A DNA stretch of 64,000 nt from Maricurvus nonylphenolicus (lineage in GTDB: Bacteria; Pseudomonadota; Gammaproteobacteria; Pseudomonadales; Cellvibrionaceae), in the NCBI RefSeq assembly GCF_042854845.1, contig NZ_AP031498.1, forward strand, positions 1,364,001 through 1,428,000, read 5' to 3'. The position numbers and the translations under genes are program-made. The notes under the pieces are model-generated. The model did not search any database. It had not been told where the DNA came from and was given only the letters and a program-made list of their open reading frames with translations. Below, one piece after another: positions 1 to 9,125 of this stretch. The stretch's first letter is position 1. Every line of letters begins with the position of its first letter.

Positions 1-233
1 ACACCAATGGCTTCCTGCCCCAGGCAGGATGGATAGGTGCCCATTTTACCGGTGCGTTGCAGCGCGATGCACTTGGTATCAAACACGCGGGTTAACACCA
101 TACTTTTGTAACTTTCAATCAGGCGGTCGCCATCTTGGGCCCACTGTGGCCATTGACCGCTGGCTTTGCCGTCTACCAGTAAAAACTGGTGGCTTTCAAG
201 ATCAGTGGACGGCGTGTGGGTTTGAAACTGCAT
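1..233 (-). CDS. 2-oxoacid dehydrogenase E1 component, alpha subunit (N-terminal part, cut by window edge)
   Basis: An open frame begins at an ATG at 231-233 and runs off the left edge, so only about 77 residues are visible. It contains the stretch LTRVFDTKCIALQRTGKMG followed by TYPSCLGQEAIGV, which is the conserved N-terminal region of thiamine-diphosphate E1-alpha subunits of the pyruvate/branched-chain dehydrogenase family. A strong ribosome site (GGAGAAAGGAC) lies directly before the ATG. The start lies inside the 3' end of the amino-acid dehydrogenase gene (32-base overlap), so the two are very probably co-translated. Beside a leucine-type dehydrogenase, a branched-chain 2-oxoacid or pyruvate E1-alpha is the natural reading; the substrate cannot be decided from this fragment. 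Confidence 0.8.
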   Translation of the reverse strand, partial: MQFQTHTPSTDLESHQFLLVDGKASGQWPQWAQDGDRLIESYKSMVLTRVFDTKCIALQRTGKMGTYPSCLGQEAIG

Positions 234-1305
234 GTCCTTTCTCCTGTGGCCATTGATGTTGTGAATGAGGCGATGCCTGGTTACCGCGAATATAGAGTTT
301 GGCTTCGGCAAGCTTGTTGGCAATCACATTGGTGGCCTGCTGGCTGTGTTCGGATTGAGTAAAGATATCCGACAGGGTGACACCAATATGATCTACCTGT
401 TTGGCAATGGCGCTGTCGTCCATATGGCGGTGATGCATGGAGGCGAAGATTAAACCGCCAGCATTGATGGCAAAGTCCGGGGCATAGAGAATATTGCGTT
501 CGTGTAACGCATGGCCCCAACGCTCATCACTTAATTGGTTGTTGGCAGAGCCAGCAATCACTTTGCAGTTAAACTGACTGATGGTGCTGGCATTGACCAC
601 ATTGCCCAGCGCACAAGGTGTGAGTACGTCACAATCGAGACTGAAAAAGTCTTCCGGGGCAATCGGGGTGGCTTTAAATTGATCACAAACGGCTTCGACT
701 TTTTCTGCGTCAATGTCGGTCACACTTAAGCGAGCACCGGCTTTGGCCAGGTGTTCGGCAACGGATTGGCCGACACTGCCGAGGCCCTGAATGGCAACGT
801 GGATGTCCTGCATATCGGTGCGTTGTAGTCGGTGTTTGACCGCACTTTTTATACCGGCGACAACGCCTTGAGCGGTATAGGGAGATGGATTGCCCGACAG
901 GGTGGTGCTGGTGACAAAACGGGTACGGCCGGCAATGATATCCATATCGTCGGAAGTAGTACCGCTGTCGACTGCGGTCAGGTAGCGGCCGCCCAACTCT
1001 TCAATAAAATCACCAAAGGCTTCAAACAGGGCGCGTCTGTCCTTGAGGTTTTTGGGTTTCATAATCACGGCTTTACCGCCACCCTGCGGAATATCAGCCA
1101 GGGCGGCTTTGTAGCTCATGCCTTTGGCCAGCAGTGCGGCATCTTTTACGGCCTGATCAGTATTGGGGTATTCGATAAATCGGCAACCGCCGAGTGCAGG
1201 CCCGTGTTTGGTGCTGTGAATGGCGATAATGGCTTTCAGGCCAGTGTGAGGGTCGTGCTTAAAATGCAGGTCGCACAGGCGTACCTGTTGCATGAGGTCG
1301 AACAT
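202..1305 (-). CDS. Glu/Leu/Phe/Val dehydrogenase family protein
   Basis: Oxidative deamination of a branched-chain or aromatic amino acid to its 2-oxoacid with NAD, in the cytoplasm. The N-terminal half carries the family signature HGPALGGCRF and the catalytic-lysine region GMSYKAALADIPQGGGKAV. The C-terminal half has a Rossmann segment (IQGLGSVGQSVAEHLAKAGA). The length of about 367 residues fits leucine dehydrogenases. The start at 1305 is chosen because GGGAG lies 7 bases before it; ATGs at 1311 and 1341 are also in frame but the first sits on top of this site. It is transcribed toward an E1-alpha gene it overlaps by 32 bases, which suggests a pathway from amino acid to oxoacid to acyl-CoA. 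Confidence 0.88.
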   Translation of the reverse strand: MFDLMQQVRLCDLHFKHDPHTGLKAIIAIHSTKHGPALGGCRFIEYPNTDQAVKDAALLAKGMSYKAALADIPQGGGKAVIMKPKNLKDRRALFEAFGDFIEELGGRYLTAVDSGTTSDDMDIIAGRTRFVTSTTLSGNPSPYTAQGVVAGIKSAVKHRLQRTDMQDIHVAIQGLGSVGQSVAEHLAKAGARLSVTDIDAEKVEAVCDQFKATPIAPEDFFSLDCDVLTPCALGNVVNASTISQFNCKVIAGSANNQLSDERWGHALHERNILYAPDFAINAGGLIFASMHHRHMDDSAIAKQVDHIGVTLSDIFTQSEHSQQATNVIANKLAEAKLYIRGNQASPHSQHQWPQEKGHAVSNPHAVH

Positions 1306-1414
1306 GGTCATACTCCCGTTTCCACACAGGCCCTGAATCACCGCGAGTCACACTTTTGATGTGCTGCGTAAGACAGCGGCCTACCACAAGGATTGCTTGT
1401 CTCTGGTTTCGGTA

Positions 1415-1450
1415 AGAGCCTGTCAATATTAGGCAGGAATGACAGGTTCT
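1415..1450. promoter_or_regulatory. Inverted repeat in the divergent promoter region
   Basis: Arms AGAGCCTGTCA (1415-1425) and TGACAGGTTCT (1440-1450) pair at 10 of 11 positions with a 14-base spacer. The element sits between the leftward amino-acid dehydrogenase gene and the rightward hydrolase gene, so it could be an operator or a hairpin in a leader. No regulator is identified. Confidence 0.35.
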
Positions 1451-1550
1451 GTAGTAAGTATAGAAGTAGACAACGGTTATAGGCTGAAGGTTTTAGATAA
1501 AGACGTTATATAATAGGCAGGTAATCAAGAGCATTGGCTATGGGATAAAT

Positions 1551-2696
1551 ATGGGTGAATTGGTCGAAGTGAAGGGTGTTTGTCCTTCAGAATTTGAAAC
1601 TGTTAGGACGGCCTTTGTCGAAAACTTCGAAAAATATGGTGATTTAGGAGCGTCAGTTTGTGTTGTTCGCGATGGCGAGATACTCGTCCATTTGTGGGCT
1701 GGCAGTCGTGATAAAGCGCAAACGTTACCCTGGCAGCAGGACACTCAAGTCAACATCTTTTCGGCGGGCAAGCCCCTTGTCGCCGTTACCGTATTGCAAT
1801 TGGCCGCTGCCGGTAAGCTGGATCTTGATCTGCCGATTGCACACTACTGGCCTGAATTTGGCCAGCAGGGCAAAGATAGCATTACCACCCGTCAGGTACT
1901 GTGCCATCGCTCTGGTATCAACGCTTTTCATCCGCGCTTGCAGGATGAAGATATCTACGACTGGGCCAGGATGATAGGTTACCTGGAAGCTGAGACTCCC
2001 TGGTGGCAGCCCGATACCGAGCAGGGTTATTCCCCCATGGTGTATGGCTGGTTGTTGGGGGAGTTGGTAAAACGTGTGACCGGTGCCGATAGCTTTAACC
2101 AGGTATTCCAGCAGACCATAGCCGAGCCACTGGGTATGCGCTGTGAATTTGGGGTGGCCAGTGAACGTCTGGATGCCTTGGCCGATGTGGTGCCCTCTGC
2201 GGTGAAACCAACACAGACTAATAACGGCAGCCTGGTAAACCTGATGCATGCAGATCCCCGTGGCGTGATCAATCAGGCGTTTAGTAATCCCCCGAGTTTG
2301 CTGTTTGGTACCAACTCTCCTGCCTGGCGTCAGGCGCAAATTCCTGCGGCCAATGGCCACGGTACGGCAGACGCCCTGGCATTGTTTTACGGGGATCTGG
2401 CTAATCGCCAAGGCAGTCGTCTGTTACCTCAAGGTGCCGAGAGCTGCTGGCAGGAGCAAACGCGCGCCAAAGATAAATTGCTGGCGCAGGACCTCGGCTT
2501 TAGCCTGGGCTTTATGATGTTACCCGAAGGCGGCCGACGCTGTGGCCATCCAGGCGCCGGAGGTAGCTTCGGCTTTGCCGATGCTGACCAGGGGCTGGGT
2601 TTTGGTTATGTCACCCGTACTCTGGGGCAGAGTATTTTGGTGGACTATCGCGCCGAGCAGTTGCAGAATGCCGTCTATCAGTGCCTGGAGAAGTAG
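1551..2696 (+). CDS. Serine hydrolase, beta-lactamase/EstB-like family
   Basis: Class C beta-lactamase-fold hydrolase of 381 residues, probably an esterase rather than an antibiotic-resistance enzyme. The SxxK motif is Ser71-Ala-Gly-Lys74 and a tyrosine at about 160 (EQGYSPMVYGW) fits the second catalytic motif. HPGAGGSFGFAD near residue 330 fits the third, H/K-x-G, motif. There is no obvious signal peptide, which argues for a cytoplasmic esterase. slyX starts 3 bases after the stop, so the two may be read together. The substrate is unknown. Confidence 0.82.
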   Translation: MGELVEVKGVCPSEFETVRTAFVENFEKYGDLGASVCVVRDGEILVHLWAGSRDKAQTLPWQQDTQVNIFSAGKPLVAVTVLQLAAAGKLDLDLPIAHYWPEFGQQGKDSITTRQVLCHRSGINAFHPRLQDEDIYDWARMIGYLEAETPWWQPDTEQGYSPMVYGWLLGELVKRVTGADSFNQVFQQTIAEPLGMRCEFGVASERLDALADVVPSAVKPTQTNNGSLVNLMHADPRGVINQAFSNPPSLLFGTNSPAWRQAQIPAANGHGTADALALFYGDLANRQGSRLLPQGAESCWQEQTRAKDKLLAQDLGFSLGFMMLPEGGRRCGHPGAGGSFGFADADQGLGFGYVTRTLGQSILVDYRAEQLQNAVYQCLEK

Positions 2697-2699
2697 TTA

Positions 2700-2924
2700 A
2701 TGAGTCATGATATTGAAGAGCGAGTCGTTGAACTGGAGACTCGTTTATCCTTCCAGGAGGACACCCTGCAATCACTTAACCAGGTGATCAGCGAGCAGGA
2801 TAGAACCATTATGCAGTTGCAGGAGCAAGTGCGACATCTGGCCGAAAAACTTTCGGATATGGAGTACAGTCTGGAGCAGGGGGCGGGTAAGGCGCCTGCC
2901 AATGAGAGGCCACCGCATTATTAA
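2700..2924 (+). CDS. slyX: SlyX family protein
   Basis: A 74-residue, almost wholly coiled-coil protein (leucine/glutamine heptads from about residue 5 to 60) that ends in the family's characteristic PPHY. Its length and ending match SlyX. The function of this widespread proteobacterial protein is not settled. It begins 3 bases after the upstream hydrolase stop, so translation is probably coupled. Confidence 0.9.
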   Translation: MSHDIEERVVELETRLSFQEDTLQSLNQVISEQDRTIMQLQEQVRHLAEKLSDMEYSLEQGAGKAPANERPPHY

Positions 2925-2958
2925 ACTTATACAGTCAGTTAAATCATCACTGTAAACC

Positions 2959-2988
2959 TCGTCATCCCCGCGAAAGCGGGGAACCATC
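2959..2988. repeat. REP-like palindromic repeat
   Basis: CGTCATCCCCGCGAAAGCGG followed by GGAACCATC forms a short hairpin (TCCCCGC-GAAA-GCGGGGA). The same core, with TTCCCGC-GAAA-GCGGGAA arms, appears at 30169-30245. This is the intergenic REP/BIME-type repeat common in Gammaproteobacteria. Confidence 0.7.
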
Positions 2989-3132
2989 TAGAATATCCCT
3001 CAATACTCTAAATCCCGCCTCCTCCCCATTTCATCATTTTTCGAACTAAAGAGACATTTATCGTCTAGGCTTAGGGTTATATGCCCTCCCGTGTGGTAGC
3101 GGTGACTGTGGCTGAGTTTGTCAGGGGAAGCT

Positions 3133-6100
3133 ATGTCCGATAGTACATCGCCGAAAGGGAATACCAATTTACAATCACTGGGGGCCTTGCAGGGAGAGGT
3201 TTTTGGGGAGCATGCGATTTCAGGTCATGCTGGAGCTGAGCAGCTATTTAGCTTGCTCAATCAAACCCGTGTTCCCTGTTGGTTGTGGCGCCTGTCCGAT
3301 AATCACTGGCATATAAACCGCAGTGCCCAACATCTCCTGCACCAGAAAATTTCACAACTGCAACAGTTGTTGGTCTTGATGTCATCTGGCGATGGCGAGC
3401 TGTTGTTATCGGCGGTGGGCGCGAGCCTAAGAGATAAGCGACCGTTTACCTGTGAAGTCCGTATCAATATTAATGGTCAGCCAAAAACTATGCTGCTGTG
3501 GGGAATGTCCTTTGTTCAAGAGGATATGCCCCAGCCAACCCTGGCGGGTATATTTATCTCGCAACCCCAGGTGGGGTTATCCAATGTTCACCGTGCGGAG
3601 TTACTGTTTGAGACGTTGTTCAAGCAGCAGACGACGCCTACCTGTATAGCAGACTCCCAGGGCAATCTACTGCGTTGCAACAGCTTATGGGCGACCTTGT
3701 TCGATATTGGCCGTTTTCCCGTGCAAACCAGTCGGTATAACTTTTTAGCTGATCCGACGTTAAAGGATATGCCGGAGTATGATCAGTTGCGCTCAGCGTT
3801 TCTATTGGCTGAGCCGTTGGAAGTCGACATTAACTATTTCATTCACTGGTCGGAATTGCCCCGACATGTGTCGCTGCGTTTACGGATCACGCCTGTTAAG
3901 AATCAGGAGGGTGAGTGTCAGTACGTGCTGCTGCAATATACGGATTGTCCGCACCAGCCGAATACGCTTAAGTCGCTTTCGAGTCAGGATCGCCTGCTGG
4001 CCAGTGTGATTGAAAATGCCAATTCGGCCATCACCATTAAGGATATGCAGGGACGTTATCTGGTCGCTAACCAGGAATATCTGCGTTTGTTTGAAAGTGG
4101 TGTTGATTCCATTGTTGATTGTACCGACGAGGAGTTATTCGATACCGACACCGCGGCGAGAATACGCGAACGTGACAGTGTTGCCATAAAGCGCAAGGGC
4201 GCATTTCCCTACGAAGAAACCTTTACCATGGCTTCGGGCGAGCAGTGGCACTTTGTCAGTATGCGTTTTCCCGTTATGGATGAAGATGGCAGCGTGGTTG
4301 CGGTGGGTAATGTGATGACCGATGTGACGCGTCAGCGTCGCTTTGAGAGTGCATTGGAAGAGCATCGCTCAGATCAGCAGTTGCTGCTGGATTCCATGCG
4401 TTCGGTTATTTGGTATCTCGATCGCTGGGGGCTGGTGATTACAGGTAACCGCCAGGCACAAAAAGTATTTTCTTTAGAGGAGGTTGTTGGTCGTAACTTT
4501 CTCGAAGTCATGCCCCATGACGAACTCGGTGCCGAGCGCCAGCGTGAAATTATGCAGGTGATCCGTACCGGTCAGCCACTCTTTAACAGCCGCGAGGAGT
4601 ATGTCAAAAACGGCCGCAGTTTCTGGTATCAGGTCGATAAGATTCCCACCCGCAATTCGTCCGGGGAAATCACCGGGGTGATGATGGTGATGAACGATAT
4701 CACCACCCAGGTATTAAAAGAGCAGGCACTGGAGGAAAGTGAATCCCGCTACCGTACCTTTATTGCCAGTAGCTCCGAGGCGGTATTTCGTTACGACATA
4801 AAACCACCTGTAGACATCCGCTTATCTCTGAGCGAGCAAGTCGAGGCTATAGGCCAAGGGGCCTTTCTGGCTGAATGTAATCAGGCCATGGCGGATTTAT
4901 TTAAAGCCAAATCGCCCAAGGACTTATTGGGCTTACCGCTGAGCGCGTCCGGCTCCCGGGATTATATGCTGGATCTGGATGATTTCGTTAAGCAGGGTTA
5001 TCGGCTTGAAGATAAACAGCTGGTCAGGAGCCGATCGAAACAAGAAGAAGGCTTTATGCAGATCAGCGCCATCGGCATTGTAGAAGACGGCTATTTAACC
5101 CGTGTCTGGGGCAATTCTCGCGATGTCACTGAGCGCCAACGCTATATGGATCAGTTGGAGTACCAGGCTAACCACGATTCTTTAACTCAGCTCCCCAACC
5201 GCAATCGTCTTTACCGTGAATTAAAACGCACGCTGGAAACGCGCCACCGCGATCAGGTAGTGGCCTTAATGATTATTGACCTGGACCGTTTTAAGGAAAT
5301 TAACGATACCTTGGGTCACCATGCAGGTGATAAATTGCTGCGCCAATTGGGGCCGCGTATCGAGGCTGAGCTGGGCGATGTTGATAACATTCTGGCTCGT
5401 CTGGGGGGCGATGAGTTTGCGGTAATGTTACCGCGCGTGCGTAACAACCAGCAGGCTGTGGTGGTGGCCCATCGGTTACTGGACGCGGTTTGCCAAACCT
5501 TTGATCTGGACGGTTTTCAGACAGAAATCAGTGCCAGTATTGGCATAGCCTTGTGCCCTGACCAGGGTGATGATGTTAGCACCCTGATGCGTTATGCCGA
5601 TGTGGCGATGTACCACGCCAAGTCTGAGATGCAGGGCGTGTCGGTTTATCGGCCCGAAGACGATATGCACTCCCCCAAACGTCTGGCGCTGTTAAATGAT
5701 CTGGGGCGGGCGATTCGCGAAGACCAGTTGCAGGTCTATTTCCAACCCAAAATTGATATCAATGGCCGCCACACCTATGGTTTTGAAGCGCTCTTGCGCT
5801 GGCAGCACCCGGAGCTGGGTTTTGTACCGCCGGGGGAGTTTGTACCTCTGGCAGAAATGACAAACCTGATTCACCCCATGACCCTGTGGGTATTGGAGCA
5901 GAGTATTAAACAGGCCCGGCAATGGCGCGAGCAGGGTTATGACTTCACCGTGGCGGTGAACCTCTCGGCGCGAAACCTGCTCGATGAAACCCTGCCGGAC
6001 CACGTCTATGAACTGTTACAGCAGTACGATTTGCCGCCGCAGTTGCTGGAGCTGGAAATTACCGAAAGCAGCATTATGGTTAACCCCGAGCTGGCCATGG

Positions 6101-6477
6101 CAGCGCTGGAAAAAATCCATGATCTGGGCGTGGAGCTTGCCATCGATGACTTTGGTACCGGTTATTCATCGCTGGCGTACTTAAAGCGCTTGCCGGTACG
6201 GCAGTTAAAAATTGATTACTCGTTTATCATCCATATGCTGGAAGACAAGCAGGATGAAATCATCGTTAACTCCACCATTAACCTGGCCCACAATTTGGGG
6301 TTAAATGTGATTGCCGAAGGGGTAGAAACCGAAGCGCATCTGCAGTGTCTACAGGCGCTGGGTTGCGATAAGGCGCAGGGTTATCTGATGGGCAAGCCTA
6401 TGCCGGTTGAGGAGATTGATGCCTGGTTAGTTGATGGTCTCTGGTATCAAACCAGCCCCAAAGCAGGGCAGGCTTGA
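3133..6477 (+). CDS. Multi-PAS GGDEF-EAL cyclic-di-GMP protein
   Basis: A 1114-residue signalling protein with several PAS-type sensor segments over about residues 170-670, then a GGDEF domain and a C-terminal EAL domain. The diguanylate cyclase motif GGDEF is intact at about 758-762. No RxxD inhibitory site precedes it at the usual distance, so product inhibition may be absent. The EAL domain (about 885-887) keeps the key residues: EALLRW, AVNLSAR, LEITES, IDDFGTGYSS, LKID and AEGVET. It may therefore both make and degrade c-di-GMP. No clear membrane segment is visible, so it is probably cytoplasmic. The start at 3133 is preferred over a TTG at 3118 because AGGGGAAGCT directly precedes it. 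Confidence 0.92.
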   Translation: MSDSTSPKGNTNLQSLGALQGEVFGEHAISGHAGAEQLFSLLNQTRVPCWLWRLSDNHWHINRSAQHLLHQKISQLQQLLVLMSSGDGELLLSAVGASLRDKRPFTCEVRININGQPKTMLLWGMSFVQEDMPQPTLAGIFISQPQVGLSNVHRAELLFETLFKQQTTPTCIADSQGNLLRCNSLWATLFDIGRFPVQTSRYNFLADPTLKDMPEYDQLRSAFLLAEPLEVDINYFIHWSELPRHVSLRLRITPVKNQEGECQYVLLQYTDCPHQPNTLKSLSSQDRLLASVIENANSAITIKDMQGRYLVANQEYLRLFESGVDSIVDCTDEELFDTDTAARIRERDSVAIKRKGAFPYEETFTMASGEQWHFVSMRFPVMDEDGSVVAVGNVMTDVTRQRRFESALEEHRSDQQLLLDSMRSVIWYLDRWGLVITGNRQAQKVFSLEEVVGRNFLEVMPHDELGAERQREIMQVIRTGQPLFNSREEYVKNGRSFWYQVDKIPTRNSSGEITGVMMVMNDITTQVLKEQALEESESRYRTFIASSSEAVFRYDIKPPVDIRLSLSEQVEAIGQGAFLAECNQAMADLFKAKSPKDLLGLPLSASGSRDYMLDLDDFVKQGYRLEDKQLVRSRSKQEEGFMQISAIGIVEDGYLTRVWGNSRDVTERQRYMDQLEYQANHDSLTQLPNRNRLYRELKRTLETRHRDQVVALMIIDLDRFKEINDTLGHHAGDKLLRQLGPRIEAELGDVDNILARLGGDEFAVMLPRVRNNQQAVVVAHRLLDAVCQTFDLDGFQTEISASIGIALCPDQGDDVSTLMRYADVAMYHAKSEMQGVSVYRPEDDMHSPKRLALLNDLGRAIREDQLQVYFQPKIDINGRHTYGFEALLRWQHPELGFVPPGEFVPLAEMTNLIHPMTLWVLEQSIKQARQWREQGYDFTVAVNLSARNLLDETLPDHVYELLQQYDLPPQLLELEITESSIMVNPELAMAALEKIHDLGVELAIDDFGTGYSSLAYLKRLPVRQLKIDYSFIIHMLEDKQDEIIVNSTINLAHNLGLNVIAEGVETEAHLQCLQALGCDKAQGYLMGKPMPVEEIDAWLVDGLWYQTSPKAGQA

Positions 6478-6503
6478 TACGCAGAAAACGCATCTGGCTG
6501 GTT

Positions 6504-7172
6504 TTATAGTTTGCAGCCCCAGGCATCGGGTGCTGCGGAATTAAAGCGGCTGATAGTCAGGTCTTCATCCGGTGTGCCGTCGGCAACACTTTCATTGAGT
6601 ACGTAATAGTTGTCTTCAAAAATATTCCAGCGACACAGCTCGATGGGGGTGACCTCTGAGCAGTTGATATTGGGGATACTGCCTGCGGCTTCAAACCCAG
6701 CGGCCACCAACTCCGAGCAATAAATTTTGCTCATATCTTCTTTGTTCTTGGTGAAGATATCGAAGCCGGGAATATCATCGAGAAAATCAAAGCCGGATTT
6801 CAGGGCCTGCAGGGCATCCCACTTGTGTTTTTTCTCGGCTTTATCAAACAGGAATGTGAAAAACTTGTCTGCGTCGAAAGGCAGGTCTTTGCGTACCGGT
6901 AACCAGAACACTTCACCGTCGTAGGCATCGAGGCGATCACTGAAGCGTGAAATATTCACGCCGCAAAAACCGTTAACCTCGGTGGATTCGACAATCTGGT
7001 TCAGTTCCATAGGGCCAACCTGGGATTTCAGGATAGTACCGACATGGGTGATATTCGACATGGTCACCATGCGAATGATTTTGGACAGTGAGCTGCGCCC
7101 AGCAAAGGCGATCACATCACCGGGTTTCATTTGCGGACGGGCGTCCTGATAGGAAATGCGTTGTAGAGCCAT
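6504..7172 (-). CDS. YiiX-like permuted papain-like amidase (NlpC/P60 superfamily)
   Basis: About 222 residues with the circularly permuted papain arrangement. The motif MKPGDVIAFAGRSSLSKII is followed by THVG, whose His is the catalytic candidate; a later YCSELV carries the candidate Cys. Members are lipid-, peptide- or peptidoglycan-directed amidases; the substrate here is unknown. No signal peptide is seen. The start at 7172 is chosen because GGGAGG lies 5 bases before it; ATGs at 7175 and 7205 are alternatives. It converges with the c-di-GMP gene. Confidence 0.75.
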   Translation of the reverse strand: MALQRISYQDARPQMKPGDVIAFAGRSSLSKIIRMVTMSNITHVGTILKSQVGPMELNQIVESTEVNGFCGVNISRFSDRLDAYDGEVFWLPVRKDLPFDADKFFTFLFDKAEKKHKWDALQALKSGFDFLDDIPGFDIFTKNKEDMSKIYCSELVAAGFEAAGSIPNINCSEVTPIELCRWNIFEDNYYVLNESVADGTPDEDLTISRFNSAAPDAWGCKL

Positions 7173-7262
7173 CATGGCCTCCCTGTATCTTTGTATAACA
7201 TCCATTTTGGCTCAACATCCTCGTGAGCCTGGGTATTATTTATACAGGAAGGTCGAGGGGAT

Positions 7263-8744
7263 TTACATCTTTTTCCTCTGCATATGAGTGACCTGCTTTA
7301 AGCGTTCTTCCAGCAGGGCGGTTTGATGGTAGTTACCCTGGGAGAGTTTCAACGCGTTGCGCAGCTGCTGTTGGGCTTTATCGTAGACACCGTTAAGAAT
7401 AAAGTACTCGGCGCGGGCCTGGTGCACACCGAGAATATTGCCTGCCAAACCGTGAACCTCGGCCAGCAAATACCATACGTAATCGTCTTTTGGACGCCGT
7501 TTTACGTGTTCTTGCAATACCTCTTCGCACAGGGCGTATTCACCGGACTTCATTAAAACTTCGGCGTAGCGCACATTGAGCGGATGGCTTTGCGGCCATT
7601 GTTTCAGGCTGCCTTCCAGAAGATTAAGTGCTTTACCCAAATTATCATCAGCGACCTCGATGTCCACCTCGGCCAGGATATAGGCGGTTTTATCCGGCGA
7701 CTTTTCTTTTAGCGGGGCAAAGGCTTCACGGGCACGGTCAGTCTGGTTGGTTGCGGTCAGGGCCAGTACCAGGCCGTAACGGCTGGCTTCCGGTGAAGAT
7801 GACTCGCCTTCCAGCTCGCTGACAAAACGCTTCACCCCATCCTGCGGGGTATTTTCGTGTTTCAGGCGGATACGGGCACGCATCAGGTGAAAGTCCAGGT
7901 TATCCGGATACTGTCGAGCCGGGTATTGGCTGGCACGGTTGCGCGAGTCGGCAATCCGGCTTTCGGTCACCGGGTGAGTTAACAGAAATTCCGGCGGTCG
8001 ACGGCTGTAGCGGGTTGAGCGCAGCATACTCTCGAACATTTCAGGCACCGCATTGGGGTCTTTACCGGCGCTGACCATGGTTTTCATGCCGATACGGTCG
8101 GCTTCCTGCTCGTTTTGGCGGCTAAAGCGCAGCTGAGAGTCCAGTGCGGCAGCCTGGGTGGCTGTCATGGCGGCCAGACCGGCATCGCCTCCGGCAGTGG
8201 CGGCCAGTACCAGGCTGGCCAGCATGGCTGCCATGGTAGGAATACTGGCTTTTTGGCGCTGTTCCACCCCACGGGCAAAGTGGCGTTGACTTAAGTGAGC
8301 TAATTCGTGAGCCAGTACTGAAGACAGCTGATCTTCATTTTGAGCAAACAGGAACAACCCTGTATGTACACCTACCACGCCACCGGGCACGGCAAAGGCG
8401 TTCATGGAGGGGTTTTTCACCACAATCAGTTCCAGGGTGCGGTCTTTGAGTTCACTGTGGCGGGCCAGTTGGGTTAATAATTGTTCGACATAGTCGTGCA
8501 GCAGGGGATCTGAGGACGTTGGTACTTGGCTGCGGTACAATCTCAGCCAGGTTTGGCCCAGCTCGAATTCTTTTTGTCTCGACACAATTCCGGAGCTGGC
8601 ATCGCCCAGTTCTGGCAGGTTGAGGTTGCTGGCGGCAAGAGCGTGGTTGTCGATACCTACGATCAATGCTCCCCCCAGGGTGGTCGCAAGTAGGGTTGTT
8701 TGTAAAAGTTTGCGACTCAGTTGTCGGAGCGAAGGAAGAGACAT
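7263..8744 (-). CDS. bepA: BepA-like M48 metalloprotease with TPR repeats
   Basis: Periplasmic zinc protease/chaperone that assists or degrades outer-membrane beta-barrel proteins and LptD. A signal-like N-terminus (LLQTTLLATTLGGALIVG) is followed by the HExxH site His146-Glu147 and His150 (VLAHELAHLSQRH). NEQEADRIGM supplies the third zinc ligand region. The C-terminal half is helical and TPR-like. The start at 8744 gives a good signal peptide; a GTG at 8774 is less likely. It is divergent from the TusA and AI-2E transporter genes, an arrangement also seen in Pseudomonas. Confidence 0.9.
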   Translation of the reverse strand: MSLPSLRQLSRKLLQTTLLATTLGGALIVGIDNHALAASNLNLPELGDASSGIVSRQKEFELGQTWLRLYRSQVPTSSDPLLHDYVEQLLTQLARHSELKDRTLELIVVKNPSMNAFAVPGGVVGVHTGLFLFAQNEDQLSSVLAHELAHLSQRHFARGVEQRQKASIPTMAAMLASLVLAATAGGDAGLAAMTATQAAALDSQLRFSRQNEQEADRIGMKTMVSAGKDPNAVPEMFESMLRSTRYSRRPPEFLLTHPVTESRIADSRNRASQYPARQYPDNLDFHLMRARIRLKHENTPQDGVKRFVSELEGESSSPEASRYGLVLALTATNQTDRAREAFAPLKEKSPDKTAYILAEVDIEVADDNLGKALNLLEGSLKQWPQSHPLNVRYAEVLMKSGEYALCEEVLQEHVKRRPKDDYVWYLLAEVHGLAGNILGVHQARAEYFILNGVYDKAQQQLRNALKLSQGNYHQTALLEERLKQVTHMQRKKM

Positions 8745-8872
8745 GCTAAGCTTTCTGCTTTTCGTTAGATGCACTTAATATCGGCCTGCTGCAGGAATAC
8801 GATCATATTGAACGCTATGTTCATACTAAGTTCACTCTAACGCAGATACAGTGTGAAAGTAAGGTCTATTAG

Positions 8873-9106
8873 ATGTCAGTTGAATGTATAGCAGAAATCG
8901 ATGCATCCGGGCTGAGTTGCCCGTTGCCTTTGTTAAAAGCCAAGCAGGGTTTAAACAAGGTTAATTCTGGTGAATGTATCAAAGTAATCGCCACAGATGC
9001 TGGATCTGTGCGGGATTTCCACAGTTTTGCTGAACTCAGTGGCCACAAGCTGGTCAGTTTTGAAGAAACCGCAGAGCGTTATATCTATATTCTGCAAAAA
9101 TCTTAA
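8873..9106 (+). CDS. TusA family sulfurtransferase
   Basis: A 77-residue TusA/SirA-like protein with the defining CPxP motif (Cys16-Pro-Leu-Pro in LSCPLPLLKAK) near the N-terminus. It relays persulfide sulfur in tRNA thiolation or molybdenum-cofactor related pathways. It lies just upstream of an AI-2E transporter gene (19-base gap) and is probably co-transcribed with it. It could be TusA itself or a paralogue with its own role. Confidence 0.88.
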   Translation: MSVECIAEIDASGLSCPLPLLKAKQGLNKVNSGECIKVIATDAGSVRDFHSFAELSGHKLVSFEETAERYIYILQKS

Positions 9107-9125
9107 TCTGGGGCTGTAAGGACAT

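Noticed and set aside
1725..2411. 228-codon minus-strand frame in the serine hydrolase
   Set aside because: It is a shadow of a gene whose catalytic motifs are all present in the plus frame.
1551..2696. Beta-lactamase resistance gene
   Set aside because: SxxK-type hydrolase without a signal peptide and with EstB-like features; more likely an esterase.
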